64,000 nt of DNA from Agrypnia vestita (lineage: Eukaryota > Arthropoda > Insecta > Trichoptera > Phryganeidae). Both the position numbers and the translations under genes were made by a program. Below, in pieces: positions 44,640 to 57,189 of the stretch. The notes beneath the pieces were generated by a model, which did not search any database, was not told the DNA's origin, and was given only the letters and a program-made list of their open reading frames with translations. Every line of letters begins with the position of its first letter. Position 1 is the first letter of the stretch. The stretch is taken from assembly GCA_016648135.1 (NCBI GenBank), contig JADDOH010002652.1, positions 1 through 64,000 of the forward strand, written 5' to 3'.

Positions 44640-44860
44640 CTTTTAATAGACCTATGTGGTCTGTTCTTCAGAGGACAGCGCCTCTTGTGAGGTGGATCCT
44701 CAGTTATCCTTCCATTTTTTGGGAGGTCTTACCAGTTTCTCCTTCGCTGTCGACTCCTTATCATGTCCTTAGTCTCAAATATCTCTTTTATTCTGGTATT
44801 CCTCTCGCAATCCCTCAGCCTCTTGCCTGCTATTATTCTTAGTGTCTTCTTCTCGGATCA
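44640..44860 (-). mobile_element. LINE C-terminal tail (endonuclease-RT type of insects)
   Basis: On the minus strand: TLRIIAGKRLRDCERNTRI, KEIFETKDMIRSRQRRRNW, one stop, DLPKNGRITEDPPHKRRCP. Insect LINEs of this sort read 'LR.I.GK.LRD+.RN.+I+..C...D...W...+R+.W.+HI.RM'. Single frame with one stop. The plus-strand 96-codon frame over it is a shadow. Confidence 0.68.
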
Positions 44861-45734
44861 TCTCATCAATATTTAATGCCGTGAGTAAGTCTTGTTATAA
44901 ATTTCAACATGGCATATGTTTTGTTTATGATATTATGAAAGTGGTAGATATCTAAAAGATCTTATCTACGGTGCTAAATTTCTATACACTCTTAATGAAT
45001 AGTTTATGTTTATTAATTAACTCATAAACTTTAAGCACACAGGAAGAAATTATCTGCGGCGTTTGATTTTTCATTCTAGAAGGGCGACATCGCTTGCTCC
45101 AGCAGAGATATTAATTTTTGATTCAATTGTAATTATATTGATTTAACGGTTACTTAAAATCGTAATAATAATGAATGCGGCTTGAGATGCAGGACTACAA
45201 TGTGTATATAGCGCACTTCCGCGTGTGTGTTGCAGCGGTATTTCAATCCATTATGCTGTCGGCTCCTCCCACTCGATCTCCACTAAAGCCGAACCGTTCC
45301 CACGTGATCTTTGACTTGGCACGTGCAACTGGGCACAATCGATGCCATATCTAAACATAAATGACCACAACATATGAATCCGGAAAGCGTACGGCATTGT
45401 CCAAGTGAACATTGCCCGCACATACTTACTGACGTATGGATTATGTTCTCCTCGCTAATGGCGCAATCCATTAGGGATATCGATGTGTTGGTTCAATTGT
45501 ATTGACCTAACTGTTGTTCGACAAATACAATTTGTTAGTATAGCAATAATTGTATTTTTGATTGATCGGATTGTTTCTTTGGATTCCTTCGTTTCCGATA
45601 GGAGGAATGCGGAAAATCGCGTGTAATAAATAATATAATCATTTGCAGATCATTTTAGCGCGCTTGAGTTGAGATATTTTATAGGCGAAAATTTTGTTAA
45701 ACACGATACAAACTATTTTTTTAAAATTTGGATA
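44861..45734. other. Intergenic, nothing recognised
   Basis: 45240-45480 is somewhat less AT-rich. No coding frame or repeat found. Confidence 0.35.
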
Positions 45735-45905
45735 AATTATAGAAGTCTCAAAGAGACGAAGCTATATACGATGGCCCAGGGCTTATAACCTTTGTGAGCT
45801 GGCTTAAATGATCGCTCTACAAAATGCAACGTTCACCGATTCAATCGTAAGAACATGCACATATTATTAGATTTTTGAAAGTCGTATAATGTTCTAAATC
45901 CGAAA
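45735..45905 (+). mobile_element. Family 3 repeat, copy 5
   Basis: ATTATAGAAGTCTCAAAGAG, GACGAAGCTATATACGATGG, CCCAGGGCTTATAACCT, GAGCTGGCTTAAATGATC and CGTAAGAACATGCACA. It is the cleanest left half of the family here. Confidence 0.75.
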
Positions 45906-46355
45906 ATCTTCCTAATGAGACCATTCTACAGACATTTGTAGTCCTTTTCATGAAATGGTATATTTAACATAATATTTTTTTTAATTAGGTCGACGTTTAT
46001 ATATTTTTTTAATACTATCGCGTTACACGACACGTACTCAACTATCCATGGCCGTAAGATTATTTAAATTTCACTATAATGAAACATGTACAAACCATAA
46101 ACCAGTTTTTGGAAAGCGCTAGAAAATTCTATATTGCCGAAAATTATTTATCTATTACAACATCTACGGGCCGGTTGTATCAACTTGGGTTATACAAATC
46201 TTTCGTTTAAACCATCGAATTTGGAATTTTCCACCAATTACACAACCCGTTTTTGTAAAAACTTACGATTTACTAAATAAAGTATGGATCAAAGCAATAT
46301 ATGCTGCAAGAAATGAACGGAGAAATAATTTCAAACGTTATGGAATGGTATGTGC

Positions 46356-46478
46356 CATAGTACAGGATTACCTAAAGCAGAAGATGTTGAAAATCTTCCG
46401 CTAATAGATGTAAATAATTATCTTATAATGATATATGAATTATCTCCAACAACTATTCCCTTAACATCCTTCGTTTAA
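46356..46478 (+). pseudogene. Short coding fossil, possibly from a SWIM/YqaJ-type transposon gene
   Basis: A 40-codon open piece ending TAA at 46476-46478 contains HSTGLPKAEDVENLPLIDV and IMIYELSPTTIPL. Arthropod genomes carry many repetitive genes with a 'H.SGLP+.E....LPLIDI.M..EF' start before SWIM and YqaJ domains, and the match is by memory only. No more of such a gene is recognisable on either side. Confidence 0.25.
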
Positions 46479-46844
46479 TGTAAACTCCTAGGTAAATGTA
46501 CTCGTGTGTGTAAGGCGTGAGGAATTGAACATTTCAGCATTCATTGAAATGTCCATACTTTGAAAGTAAAAAAAAATAAAACCACATATAAAGTTACAAT
46601 AAAATATGAGATACAAAGAAAAGTATACAATATAAAATACCAAGGTGTAATAATAGATTAAAAACAAAAAATGCTGAATATATTGTGAAAAGATGAAAGT
46701 ATTAGAATCTCTTTAACCAAAAATACAATACAATACTATATATGATTCTTCTGCATATTTATTATTGTTCTAGCAAATTTTTCACAAGCATCGAAGGAAC
46801 GCTAATGAAACTATAGATAGTACAAAACAAAGCAATGCATATTA

Positions 46845-47010
46845 GCAATTATAGTGGTTATGACTCTCGCCTAGTAATTCGTTAGTGGCTTGAACCCCAT
46901 TCTAAGTCACCAGCAAGTCCTATTTCCATAGCACAAGCGTTTAGCTTAGTTTGAAAATATTATGAATATTGATGCGACAAGTATTTCACGATCACATCTC
47001 ATTGCCTAAA
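46845..47010 (+). mobile_element. SINE family 1, copy 6
   Basis: tRNA-like head (GTGGTTATGACTCTCGCCTA), decayed box B (TGGCTTGAACCCC), AGCACAAGCGTTTAGCTTAG body and GATGCGACAAGTATTTC end. Confidence 0.75.
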
Positions 47011-48649
47011 AATGTTGAATGAACTAAAGTTAGTCAGTAAATCAGAAAATAAAATATAATGTATTTTTTACAAAATTTTGCCTACCAAAAATAACAAAAT
47101 ATAAATAGTCAAAATAAAGGAATTTAAATTATAGTCCAAAAAGTTTGTTTTGACAAACTATAAGTGACTGTTTTTATGTATATAATATGATATGTTTTTA
47201 ATGTAAAATAATTGTAAACTTATGTATTAGGGTAACACGCAATGTGGAACTAAATAAACATTGAAAAAAAAAAATATATATTTTCCATTTTAATAAGTGC
47301 CTAAACCACGAAATATTGCAGAAAAGTTTATACACTACAAATGATATTACCAGAAGTCATGGAAAATACTTAAAGTTTAATCAGCGATCCAAGGTGACGT
47401 GGAGATTTATCATCTAATCAAATATAAATTAAAAGCAACAAGTAAAGATTACAAGACATATTTTACGGACGTAATATAAATAGGGTCTTCAAGTTTATAA
47501 TTAATATATATTTTTCTGATTCACATTCCTGTTATGAACGCCATATTACGGAGCAGCAGGGCTCAGATTTTAGCAAGTCGCAAGATTCCGACGGATTCAC
47601 AAAAGGTTGGATATTTACAGGAAAATAATTTTCTTATAAGGTAATTTAAATTGTGAATAAAACGCATTAATCGTTCTTGACAAGTTGACCCCAAGTAACG
47701 AGAGGTCTCCATTACAAGCGTTTGTAATAAAACTGCACGTACGCATTTAATTATTTCTCTCGATGGCACAAATTATTAATATGCTTAATTGATGATGTCC
47801 ATGTTACAACCAATTATAATTAAAAATACTGTGATAAATCGTCGCCATTTGATAGAATACAAATTAATTGTTAGTTTTGGATGAATGTCTTTACTGAATA
47901 TGAATGCGAAACACAACGAAAATTAGTTTCATAATGATTTCTTACTAAACATAAATTAAGATTTTTCAATGAAAATGAAACTATATGGCACTGCACGTCA
48001 TAGATATTTTTGTACACATGTAATATTTTCAGTCCGCATCTAAATACATTGGAACAAGATAACACAAGATAAATTTAAATACTTACATTCAAATCAATAA
48101 AATGCGAAAATTTCAGCTACAAGGATACTTCTATATCCATCACTATTATATGTGTAATGTAGAATAAATAAATATATGATATTAGTTTTGTGTTGTGTTA
48201 ATATAATATTTTATCTTATCTTTATTTTATTTTATTTATCTTTATTTTATTTTATTTTATTTTATAATAACTTTAGTAGTAGTTTTGAGATAATGGAAAT
48301 GTAAAATTATTAATTTTACCACTGAATAACTATAAATATACACGGAAAAGGAAAAAAGTATACACAAAAAAAAGAACACGGAATATTCACTAATTGTTTT
48401 TTGATTGGAAAAGGGATAGAAAAAATGAGTGTTTGTATTCATAACTCATTTTGGCCAATACTGCGGTTAGTGAGTTTTACCTATAAAGAGACGATATATT
48501 CTGTAGTGTATATTCTTCTATACACCTTTGATGAAGTAGGTAATTCCTGTAATATCAATACAGTCCACGAACGGTGGAATACGGTGAGTCCATGTTTCCC
48601 ATTCCCTGAGTTCTGGCACTTAATTGTGCCATATAAATATATTACTATT
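47011..48649. other. AT-rich intergenic DNA with a TTTTA/TTTAT simple repeat
   Basis: 48208-48264 is a pentanucleotide-like run (TTTATTTTATTTTATTTTA). No gene recognised; 60-90-codon frames are AT-rich. Confidence 0.45.
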
Positions 48650-48870
48650 AGAGTAGCTTGTTGGTCCTGTGGTTAGGACACTCGCCTCGTGATCCAAAGA
48701 TTGCGGGTTCGAACCTCACACCAGACTAGCAAGTTAGTCCTATTTTCATAGCACAAGCGTTTAGCTTAGTTTGAAAATAGTAAGAATATTGATGCGACAC
48801 GTATTCCGTGTTCGCATCTCTATTTAAAAAAAATAAAAATAATAATAATAAATAAAAAAAATTACGCCAT
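48650..48870 (+). mobile_element. SINE family 1, best full-length copy
   Basis: Head AGCTTGTTGGTCCTGTGGTT, box A-like TGGTTAGGACACTCG, box B GGGTTCGAACCTC, body CATAGCACAAGCGTTTAGCT and AGTAAGAATATTGATGCGAC, then CCGTGTTCGCATCTCTATTT and an A/AAT tail. GCCATATAAA occurs at 48629-48638 and again just after the tail (about 48866-48875), a possible 10-bp target duplication. This copy is the best reference for the family. Confidence 0.85.
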
Positions 48871-48875
48871 ATAAA

Positions 48876-49639
48876 CCAAAATGATAGTTTACTTACAATA
48901 TTAAGGAGGGCTTGCACATGAGAACATATGTATGTATGACCGCTGTGATTTTTATCTTTTATCTATTTATCTATTTTTATCTATTACGCGGAATAACACT
49001 CCAAAATATACTTTCATTTTTGTGATGAATAATGAAAATATACTACGCAATAGGTACTGCTATTAAGAAAATAATTGACTTTTGAAAAAACTAAATATGT
49101 GTCATTCTTAGAATTATTTTATAGACATGCGTAATTCTGAAGTTGTGAAAAATAATATGTTGGCCATTTGTTTGTGCCTAATTATAATTATAAATAATTT
49201 ACCGAGAGAAATGTTCGATTATTTGTTTGTATAACTATCTAACGCCAAGAGTTCTAAGCATTAAATTAAAATACCACGCGTATTGCAACATCGCGGAATA
49301 AGATTTGGTTTGATTTCGTTTTCAAATACCTTGAACCAGTTTATTGTCATTGTATTTCTGCCTACAAAGTTGTTGAAATAAACCTTCAGTTATATATTTA
49401 ATTAGGAATAGGTCTTACAGCAGTAAAACATACGTAGGCTTCGCACATTCTCGCATTTAATCCCAATATTCAGGTCGGCAGCGCAATTCACATTTGTACG
49501 AGTACAAGTTTCAACCCTTTTGATACTAGTTCTTGTGTGTAAGACTTTGATTTTGATTAAGATTTTATTGATTTTTTCTAATACTTTTTAAAGAGTAAGG
49601 AGAAAGATATCCCAATTTTAATAATTTCGTTCTCTGCCC
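48876..49639. other. AT-rich stretch, nothing recognised
   Basis: No gene or repeat noticed. Confidence 0.4.
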
Positions 49640-49805
49640 ATTCGTCCGTCCGTCGTAACGTCCGTAACTTCATTATCTTTTCTTCTTTTTTTATTTTTTA
49701 ATTTTAATTTTTCTTTGCATTTTTTTAAAAATAAATAGATAGATACTTATTCTTTAGGAACCGACATGTAACAGTACCGTCATTTTTGACGGATTACAGG
49801 TAGTA
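49640..49805 (-). mobile_element. Dispersed element, GTCAAAAATGAC family, copy 2
   Basis: Inverse of the 31797 copy: CGTCCGTCCGTCGTAACG at one end and CCGTCATTTTTGACGG-ATTACAGGTAG at the other, with AGGAACCGACATGTAACAG shared. T-rich in the middle. Confidence 0.6.
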
Positions 49806-50339
49806 AAATCATAATTACAGCTCATAATTAAAAAATGTTTGTTTCTTTTTAATGATTTTAAAATTATGATTAAAAATGTTTATTCTTTCTTTTTATGATT
49901 TTTAAATTATAATTATTTTTTTATTGTTTCTTTTTTATGAATATGATACTACCTTACTTATGATTATGATACTTTTATATATTTTTAAGATTATGGTACT
50001 ATTATAATACTAATGATAACTAGGTAAAATGCATACAACAATATATACTTATTTTAAATGCAATCTAAATTCTAAATTATCAATGCAAAGCGAATTGCAC
50101 AGCGATTAGGCGTGTACAGTGCAAATGGCGAACAAATGAACAAAATAAATTGATAAAAAATATTGATATAGAGTAACACAAACATTGCAATTATAAGGAC
50201 GAGTGTTGCGGTTGATATGCATGTAATAATTTTCATAAGGAGAAGAAAAAGGTACATTATTGAATATGATATTTCATTTCACAATTGGACAAAAATAAGC
50301 ATTTGATTGCTTGATACATACACATAATATGAATAAATT

Positions 50340-50680
50340 TGGATGATATGTAACAACCTCTTGGACACTACCTACCTCGCTAGATATATAATCGTCAAAT
50401 ACCTCTCCTACATCCATTAAAACTTCGAAGAGAATACTCCGACATAATGTTCCTAGTAAAATTAATCTCTGGCATATCAACTGTCCATATCTACTGGAAA
50501 AGATTAGCATCAGGATCTCTAAGTATTCAACACGACAGTCGCATCCTCTCTCAATTCCGAGACACCACACGAGATCGCAAGGGAACTTCTTAATTTTACG
50601 AGCGAGTAGGTCCTCTAATGAGCTAAGTATTGCTATTTTCAATGCGAATTCAAGTATTATTAAGAATGCGATGTTTGGGA
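50340..50680 (+). mobile_element. LINE C-terminal domain, frameshifted
   Basis: Plus strand: LRREYSDIMFLVKLISG, a frameshift, NCPYLLEKISIRISKYSTRQ, PLSIPRHHTRSQGNF and SSNELS. Upstream in frame is HYLPR (stop) IYNRQIPLLHPL. 'RR..SD..FL.K...G...CP.LL..I..R.P...TR' is the C-terminal block of CR1/jockey-like LINEs. The 122-codon minus-strand frame (50274-50642) is its shadow. Confidence 0.72.
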
Positions 50681-50717
50681 GAGTGTTGTTTTAAAAGACT
50701 AATTTAAAAATTGTTTT

Positions 50718-50882
50718 CATACTTGTTTACTTCACTTTTCTCTTGATGTATTGCTTTTATTACTGTTTCATATTTTGTTTATTTCACTTTTCTCTTGATT
50801 TATTGCTTTTATTACTATTTTCATACTTTGTTTATTGCAGTTGTCATACTTTGTTTATTTCACTTTTCTCTTGTTTATTGCT
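50718..50882 (+). repeat. Minisatellite, unit about 52 bp
   Basis: Three to four diverged units containing TTCACTTTTCTCTTGAT.TA and TTGCTTTTATTACT. TTTCATATTTTGTTTA-like segments start units near 50718, 50768, 50820 and 50845. The third unit is shortened. Confidence 0.8.
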
Positions 50883-52704
50883 TATATAATTGGTTAGATT
50901 AGCGTTTATGATCTGAAATTACATTGATATATTGAGTCGTTCATAAATGAGCTCCAGTAGAACATTTCAAGATTGTTTCTTCGATTAATTGTATATTGTA
51001 AATATATAGAAATAGCTGTTCTAAAGTTTATTATGGATTGTATTATTATTATTATTTTATTTATGTATTGTACGTTTGAGTGAGAGAGTATGCCAAAGAA
51101 TATTTTTTGTAGGTTTAATTTTAATTTAATAAGTTTTAATTTATTTTTATATTTAGGTACCATGTTTAAATTTATTTTGTCATATTTTAAATTGCAATAA
51201 GTTTTTTACTTATTTTTTAACATGTTATAATTTAGGTTCATATATTTGAATTATGTTCTCGTATTATGTAACATTGTGGGAACATTGGGCTGTAGGTAAT
51301 TTTTATGTGTTTATGTACCTAATTCTTATTTTTCATATTTTTTTTACATTAGGAAGAAGTGATTTATAATTTCATTTAAATGCATATTTTATTATAATAG
51401 CAATTTAACGGTAATTTTCTTGTAAAATTTAAAACTTCTGATACCCGAACCATTAGTTTAATATGTAAAATATAAATACCCCCTGAAGTCGTAAGAAGGC
51501 ATGATTTAGTTTCGTTGTTTCTTGAATTTCTTACAAATTATAACAAAATAAATTACATTTGAAGAAGTCATAACTTTAGTCATTCTGCTATGTAAATTTA
51601 ATCGCGATATTTATCAATATTTATGATTGAGAGGGTTTTTATAAAAAGGGCGTGACCCACAGATGTTATCCGAAGGGCGGTGAAGCGATTTGTGACTATA
51701 ATTACTCGGGGGCGTTTCCATATTAGGCGATATTTCAAGTTTAATTCTTCATCCACTACGCCTTACTACGAATTGGCATTGTTCTACAGCAGAGTTGCTG
51801 TAACTATTTTGATTTATTGAAATATATTTTTTATCGAGATGAAATCGAATTTTCACCGAAACCATGAATTGGTAGAGATCACCAGAAAGTATATAAAGTT
51901 ATTTATAGATATTTTTAGGCCTTTAATTACAATTGTTAAAAAAAAGAAGTTTTTTATCCACATAAATCGAAAAAAAAAACATTTTGATCGTCAATTACGA
52001 TTATAATTAATTTTAAACAGAAAGTACGTTTTATCGATACGACATTTTCAATATTTTAAAAATTATGAATTGAGAAATTACGAATTTGGTGTAAGTGAAA
52101 TATAATTTAAACGTAGGCTTCGTCAACACTATGACTATAATTTTGAATGTCCTAGTAAAGATATTCGGATTTGTTTGTATGCACAAAATATTATAAGACA
52201 TTAATATACGAGTGTATGAATAATCGAATAAATACAATTTAAGTTTAATACAGCTCACTGTTCGTCAATATATTTATGTAGGTATTATGTTTTGATGTCA
52301 TTTATTGTGATTTGACACAGACCACCAAAATGTATTATTTGAATGAATATATGTTAAGTATCGTTAAATATACTATTTCTAAATAAGCGGACCAATGAAA
52401 CACTTATAACAAAAAACATGAAGATCGAAATCTACACAAATGTATGTATAATACATATACTTAAAATTTATTAATGTTAATAATACATAAAATATATATT
52501 ATGGACATACGGCATGTCGGTTGTTGATGGACTTAGATAACTAACTGCTATGTAATTTTTATTAAATTATGCTTTTTTAATCTTGTGGTATTGCTATATA
52601 ATTGCTTTTTATTTAACATTATATTAATCTTTTTGTATTGTGCTATTGCTATGTATTTGCTTTCTACTTCATTTTATTTTTGCCTTTGTTTGTGTTTTTG
52701 GTTT
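50883..52704. other. AT-rich intergenic DNA
   Basis: A GC-richer patch at 51640-51770 (AAAAGGGCGTGACCCACAG; CGGGGGCGTTTCC) has no coding frame. Nothing else recognised. Confidence 0.4.
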
Positions 52705-52840
52705 TGATAATGTATGGATGTTCTTACTATGGAATTGTTGAATGTTGCATTATGTAGAGTGATCACTCAGCTCATGCAGATCGTAAGCCCTGGCCATCCT
52801 ATAAAAAGAATTCCACATACGTCTATAATTTAAACTATTT
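52705..52840 (-). mobile_element. Family 3 repeat, copy 6
   Basis: Minus-strand copy with TGTATGGATGTTCTTACTAT, GTAGAGTGATCACTCAG, CGTAAGCCCTGGCCATC and CGTCTATAATTTAAAC. Confidence 0.7.
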
Positions 52841-55109
52841 TTTTTTGCCTGTCTTGTTAAAATGATGTACGTACCGTATGATTCAAGTGTACGTACGTAT
52901 TATTTAATACGTAAGTACGTTGGGTTTATTAATTAATGCCCATTTATTTGTTTCATTAATATATGTAGACACGCGTAATTAGAAGGATACGGATAGGTGA
53001 AGGTTAAATCATAATTTCAGCGAGAAATTGCAATAAGGTATGTTTACTCGGTCTCGCAATTTAGATTGATCGCGAGTCGTCAAGATTAATGGATATCCGT
53101 TCCGTACTTCTGTTGCATCGCGATATTAAGATTATTAAAAAAACACACCGAGGTAGGTACCGCTGCGCAAATAGGGTGTTCTAAACAATTTAAAAAAATA
53201 ATTTTTAATGATATTTATCTGGAACTTTATGTGATGGTTAGAAAACGGGGATGAACCTGTGCTGAAATACTATATAGAACTGTAGAGAGTTGTAATGAGA
53301 AAAAAAAAATACTAAGTACTTATATAAAATTATTCAATTAATTGTAGATATAAATTTAAAATATTGATAGAAAAAACAAGTGGATTTTATTGAATACAAA
53401 AGCAATAGCGAAAGTAGAAAGAATAGATATATCTAAAAAATATATATTATGTATATTCACGAATATTCAATAATAAAAAAAACACAGTTTATTTTGTATT
53501 TTATTTAAAAAAAATTACCACCAACAGGTCGTTATTAACCCTTATAGATTATTCTAGAGTAACATTTGAGTACGTGGTAAAAATATTTTATGAACATTTT
53601 GAATATGATTTAATTAAAAAATATGCTTTTATGATAAATTAATAATAAAATAGATTGTAACTAATATTCAGAACAAAATAAAGAATCATAAATCAGTAAA
53701 TACAATTAAGGAATGAGTCCTAGATTAACAAGTTTTACAATGAGTGCGCGGATTCTAAATGTAATGAGCTAATAAATTAATTAAGACCTGTTTAAGATTC
53801 AGTTGAATATTTGTGCAAATGCAGTTGACAATAATGTCTTCACGAATAATTTAGTATCAGAAAAAATAACAACAAAAATAGGGTGTCCACACTGATCATG
53901 ATAAAATGGCTACCAAAGACATTTGAATATCACTTTTATCATTTAGCAGCGGCGTAGTAAACTTAGGTCACGCTGTGACCGACTATATACCTATATTAAA
54001 AAAAATATAAACGCATATACCTATATCGGTATAGACGTATTTTGTATTTTTTTAACTGTATAGAATGAACTATTCTGAGTAGCTTTAATCCACAAAAATA
54101 ACCGCACTGTAAAATAAATATTCTAAATAAATAAATATTGTATATATACGTATTACGATAAAATTTTTCAATATATTTCGAAAATGATTTATATATAATA
54201 AAAACAGGAATAATACTAATTTCAGATGAACGTTTCTTTTCAAAAAAATAAATCAAATATTTTATAATATCATCGTTGGTAGTGTCGTCGTAAATAAACA
54301 TTTTAATATTGGAATTTAATAACGGAAAACCTGTAGTTTAGAATTGAGAAACATTGTATTAATTTTTATTAAAAGCGTATAAACAAATGAAGGAAATCAT
54401 TGACGTAGAATGGTAATTTGAATATAAATTGAGTTATAAAACGAAGCGATTTAAAATAAATGATTGTTGATCTAAATCTTACCGGATGCTATTAGGCTAG
54501 ATTGCTGTGGTAGTTAAATCTACTTTTTTCATTCTTATTTAATTTATGATGAATTATTTAAAATAGGTGGACATTCTCTCCGAGTAAAAATTTAGAGTCT
54601 AGGCGCTAGGGTGTTGTTTCCGATGTGAATAAACTCTAGATGAATATTTACATAGTTTCAACAATTCTGAAGTTTTCGCTGGAATACTTTTAAAATCACT
54701 CTATTTAATAATAGTCATTAAATGATCAAATAAATTGATTAAAAGAGTTGGATCTTACAAACTTTTTTTTTTCATTCATCCGTGCTATAACATTTCAACA
54801 ATTTATTGAGTTAGGTAGTTATACTTGCGTTGGATGTCTTTAAAATATATCTAGTTATTAAATTAACTACGTTCGTAATTAGACTAATTAGTTATTTTTA
54901 CTTATTACTTGGTGTACACTATTTTTATTGGTTTTCATACAATCATGTCTGGACCGCTACTATATAACGTTGTACACTTCGTTAATTTTGACGTGATGAG
55001 ATCTGACAGATGTCTTTTATTATTATTTCTTATACAAACTTTATGCGTACGTAAATAAGACCGTCGAGTCTATTTCGTCTTAGGATACTGTCATATTATG
55101 GTAGAATCA
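52841..55109. other. AT-rich intergenic DNA, nothing recognised
   Basis: GTACGTACGTATTATTTAAT near 52890 is a small dyad. No gene or further repeat noticed. Confidence 0.45.
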
Positions 55110-55450
55110 AAAAAATTTCACGTAATCGATGATTTTACTCTCATTTTACACTAAATTGGAAATTGATAGAAGGGTCTGTGGTGGTTCTGGAAGCTGGATT
55201 CTGGAAGCATCGTGAAAGTAACTAGCAAAATGCAGACTTATTTGACAGGCAATACACGACATAGAAACGGACCGGCACGTTTTACCAAAGACAAGCGGTG
55301 AGTGGGTACTTGCGTGCGGAGTGTTCGAGAGCGAAGCGACTTGGTGATAGACAGCGAATATTCTAGTGAAAATGAGTGCGAATTAAAAATACAATTGGTG
55401 TAAATTAAAGAACGGTGTTTCGATTACATCCGGTGATTTAATTAATTAAT
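55110..55450 (+). mobile_element. Putative solo LTR, diverged relative of 17160-17575
   Basis: Shares TTGCGTGCGGAGTGTTCGAG and GTGATAGACAGC with the 17.2-kb block, also AAATTGGAAATTGATAGAA near its start. No coding frame and no flanking duplication seen. The LTR interpretation rests on the shared composition and lack of genes. Confidence 0.35.
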
Positions 55451-55894
55451 AAATCAATAATTAATTTTCACTGCTTCATTTGCCACCCACTTAATATTGT
55501 TATACATGTAAAAATATATTGTATCATGATTTTGTTTCTTTAAATAAAAAAATTAAAATAGTGAGATAAGTAAGAGCTATTGAAAATACCAAAATATGTT
55601 TTTTTAAAAATATATTTTAATGAAATTCGTGAACGCCTGCGAAAACTACTATTCAAACATAAGAAAATAATCAGTTTTCTACAGTTTCGAATGTATTTTT
55701 CACAAACATTTATAGATTACAAAATAATTAAAAAAAATAATTAAATAATCCAAGAAATACTCTGTAAGTACTTAATTTGAACTGCGCCATTTGTAGATAA
55801 TAAGAACGTCAGTTAGACAATCGTATGTGAAAATATTTAATTTTTATGGGACTTACATTATTAATATGGCAAACCGATTATAAAAAATATATGT

Positions 55895-56055
55895 GGGTGT
55901 AAAAACAAAGGCAGCAATCTAGGATTACTTATTTATAATGTACTGAATTCGAGATTTTATAGGAAAAATAGCCTATAAATTTATAAAAAACATGATCTAG
56001 AATTCAGTACATTTTAAATTAGTAATCCTCGGTGACTGCATTCAAAATATTTTTT
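55895..56055. mobile_element. Foldback MITE family 4, copy 2 (right end shortened)
   Basis: AACAAAGGCAGCAATCTAGG at the left, GTACTGAATTCGAGATTTTA then its inverse TCTAGAATTCAGTAC, AGTAATCCTCGGTGACTGCA at the right. Same family as 27177-27416. The outer right arm is missing. Confidence 0.8.
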
Positions 56056-56939
56056 AATTTTTTAAAAATATTTTAATAATTTGTCTTATTTCATAATATT
56101 TTATTGTTGTAGGAAACTGGACAGAAAAGGGTGAAAATGAAATGATAAAGTTATTTTAATTTATGAAAATATAAATAAACAGCTTTAGTAGTTGAAGAAG
56201 CTTTCACTGAATATACAGTAAAAACAGTAACAGTAGAAGCGAGGCGGGCCGGCGGGTACCTTTCTATTTCCTTCTCTGCACTGTCCGTCAATTTGTAGTA
56301 AAGTCACTTTGCGACGGGCAATTTATCTTCGAGTCAATCGTTCCTATTCAACAATCAGTCGAGTCTTCTCCTTTTTCCGATTGACCACGCTCCTATTGAT
56401 TGTCATAGCCGGGATGAGAGGCCATATATTATGGGGCCCAGTGGTGCATCCAAGGCGCGATCCCGGGAAATATTTTTCAGTAATAAATTTATTAAACAAT
56501 ACACCTCCTTATCCACGAGCCATATCAACATTATTAGATATCTTGCACACCTTTTTATCATTTTTTAAAAATATTATTACTTGGCGGTACTTCACGCAAG
56601 TTAGTCATTTTAATACTAAAAACTATAAAATAAACGTTTAGTGCCTTATTTATAAAAAATGTCGCAGCACTTAATGCGTATGCGATATGCATTCCCATAT
56701 AGGTAACTAAGAAATTAACACAAATAGGACATCAATGCAGTGTTTAATGTATTGGCGATGGCATATAGTACTAATCCGTGTACTTATATTAAATTTTTTA
56801 ATAATTATATAAAACACAACTTGGTAAACACAACTAAATTTATTTTTATTTTTACCGCTCTGATACATTCCATTGAAAAGAGGTATTCAATTAATTTAAA
56901 ATGTGGATACACACTATTTTATTAATCAATCTATGTATA
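56056..56939. other. Intergenic DNA with a GC-richer patch
   Basis: 56230-56480 is GC-richer (GGCGGGCCGGCGGGTACC; GGCGCGATCCCGGG). The 110-codon plus-strand frame over it (56309-56641) begins basic and ends AT-rich and is not recognisable. Confidence 0.3.
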
Positions 56940-57130
56940 TTATAGATGCCTCACAGAGACGAAAATGTATTTTTATGGAAAAGTAGGTAAGAAGTCTTTT
57001 GGATGTACATAGGGCTTATGACCTATCGTACGGCTGACTTAAGTGATCACTTTACACAATGTAACGTTCCCATACCCACCCACGATAGAATACTATGTCT
57101 ACTAATTTTTGGAAGTTGTATATATGTAAA
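56940..57130 (+). mobile_element. Family 3 repeat, copy 7
   Basis: TATAGATGCCTCACAGAGAC, GGGCTTATGACCTATCG, GGCTGACTTAAGTGATCACT and CACAATGTAACGTTCC blocks. Confidence 0.72.
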
Positions 57131-57189
57131 TTATACGCCACGTTATGCCACTATTTTATTACCTTATTATGCTTATATTAGCTTCACCT

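Noticed and set aside
48650..48870. Functional tRNA gene
   Set aside because: Box A and box B are present but no acceptor-stem pairing was seen, and the unit recurs with a common body and A-rich tail, so it is a SINE.
50274..50642. 122-codon minus-strand frame
   Set aside because: Plus-strand frames over the same bases carry clear LINE C-terminal text, so the minus frame is a shadow.
56309..56641. 110-codon plus-strand frame
   Set aside because: The start lies in a GC patch and the end in AT-rich DNA; composition shifts along the frame and nothing is recognisable.
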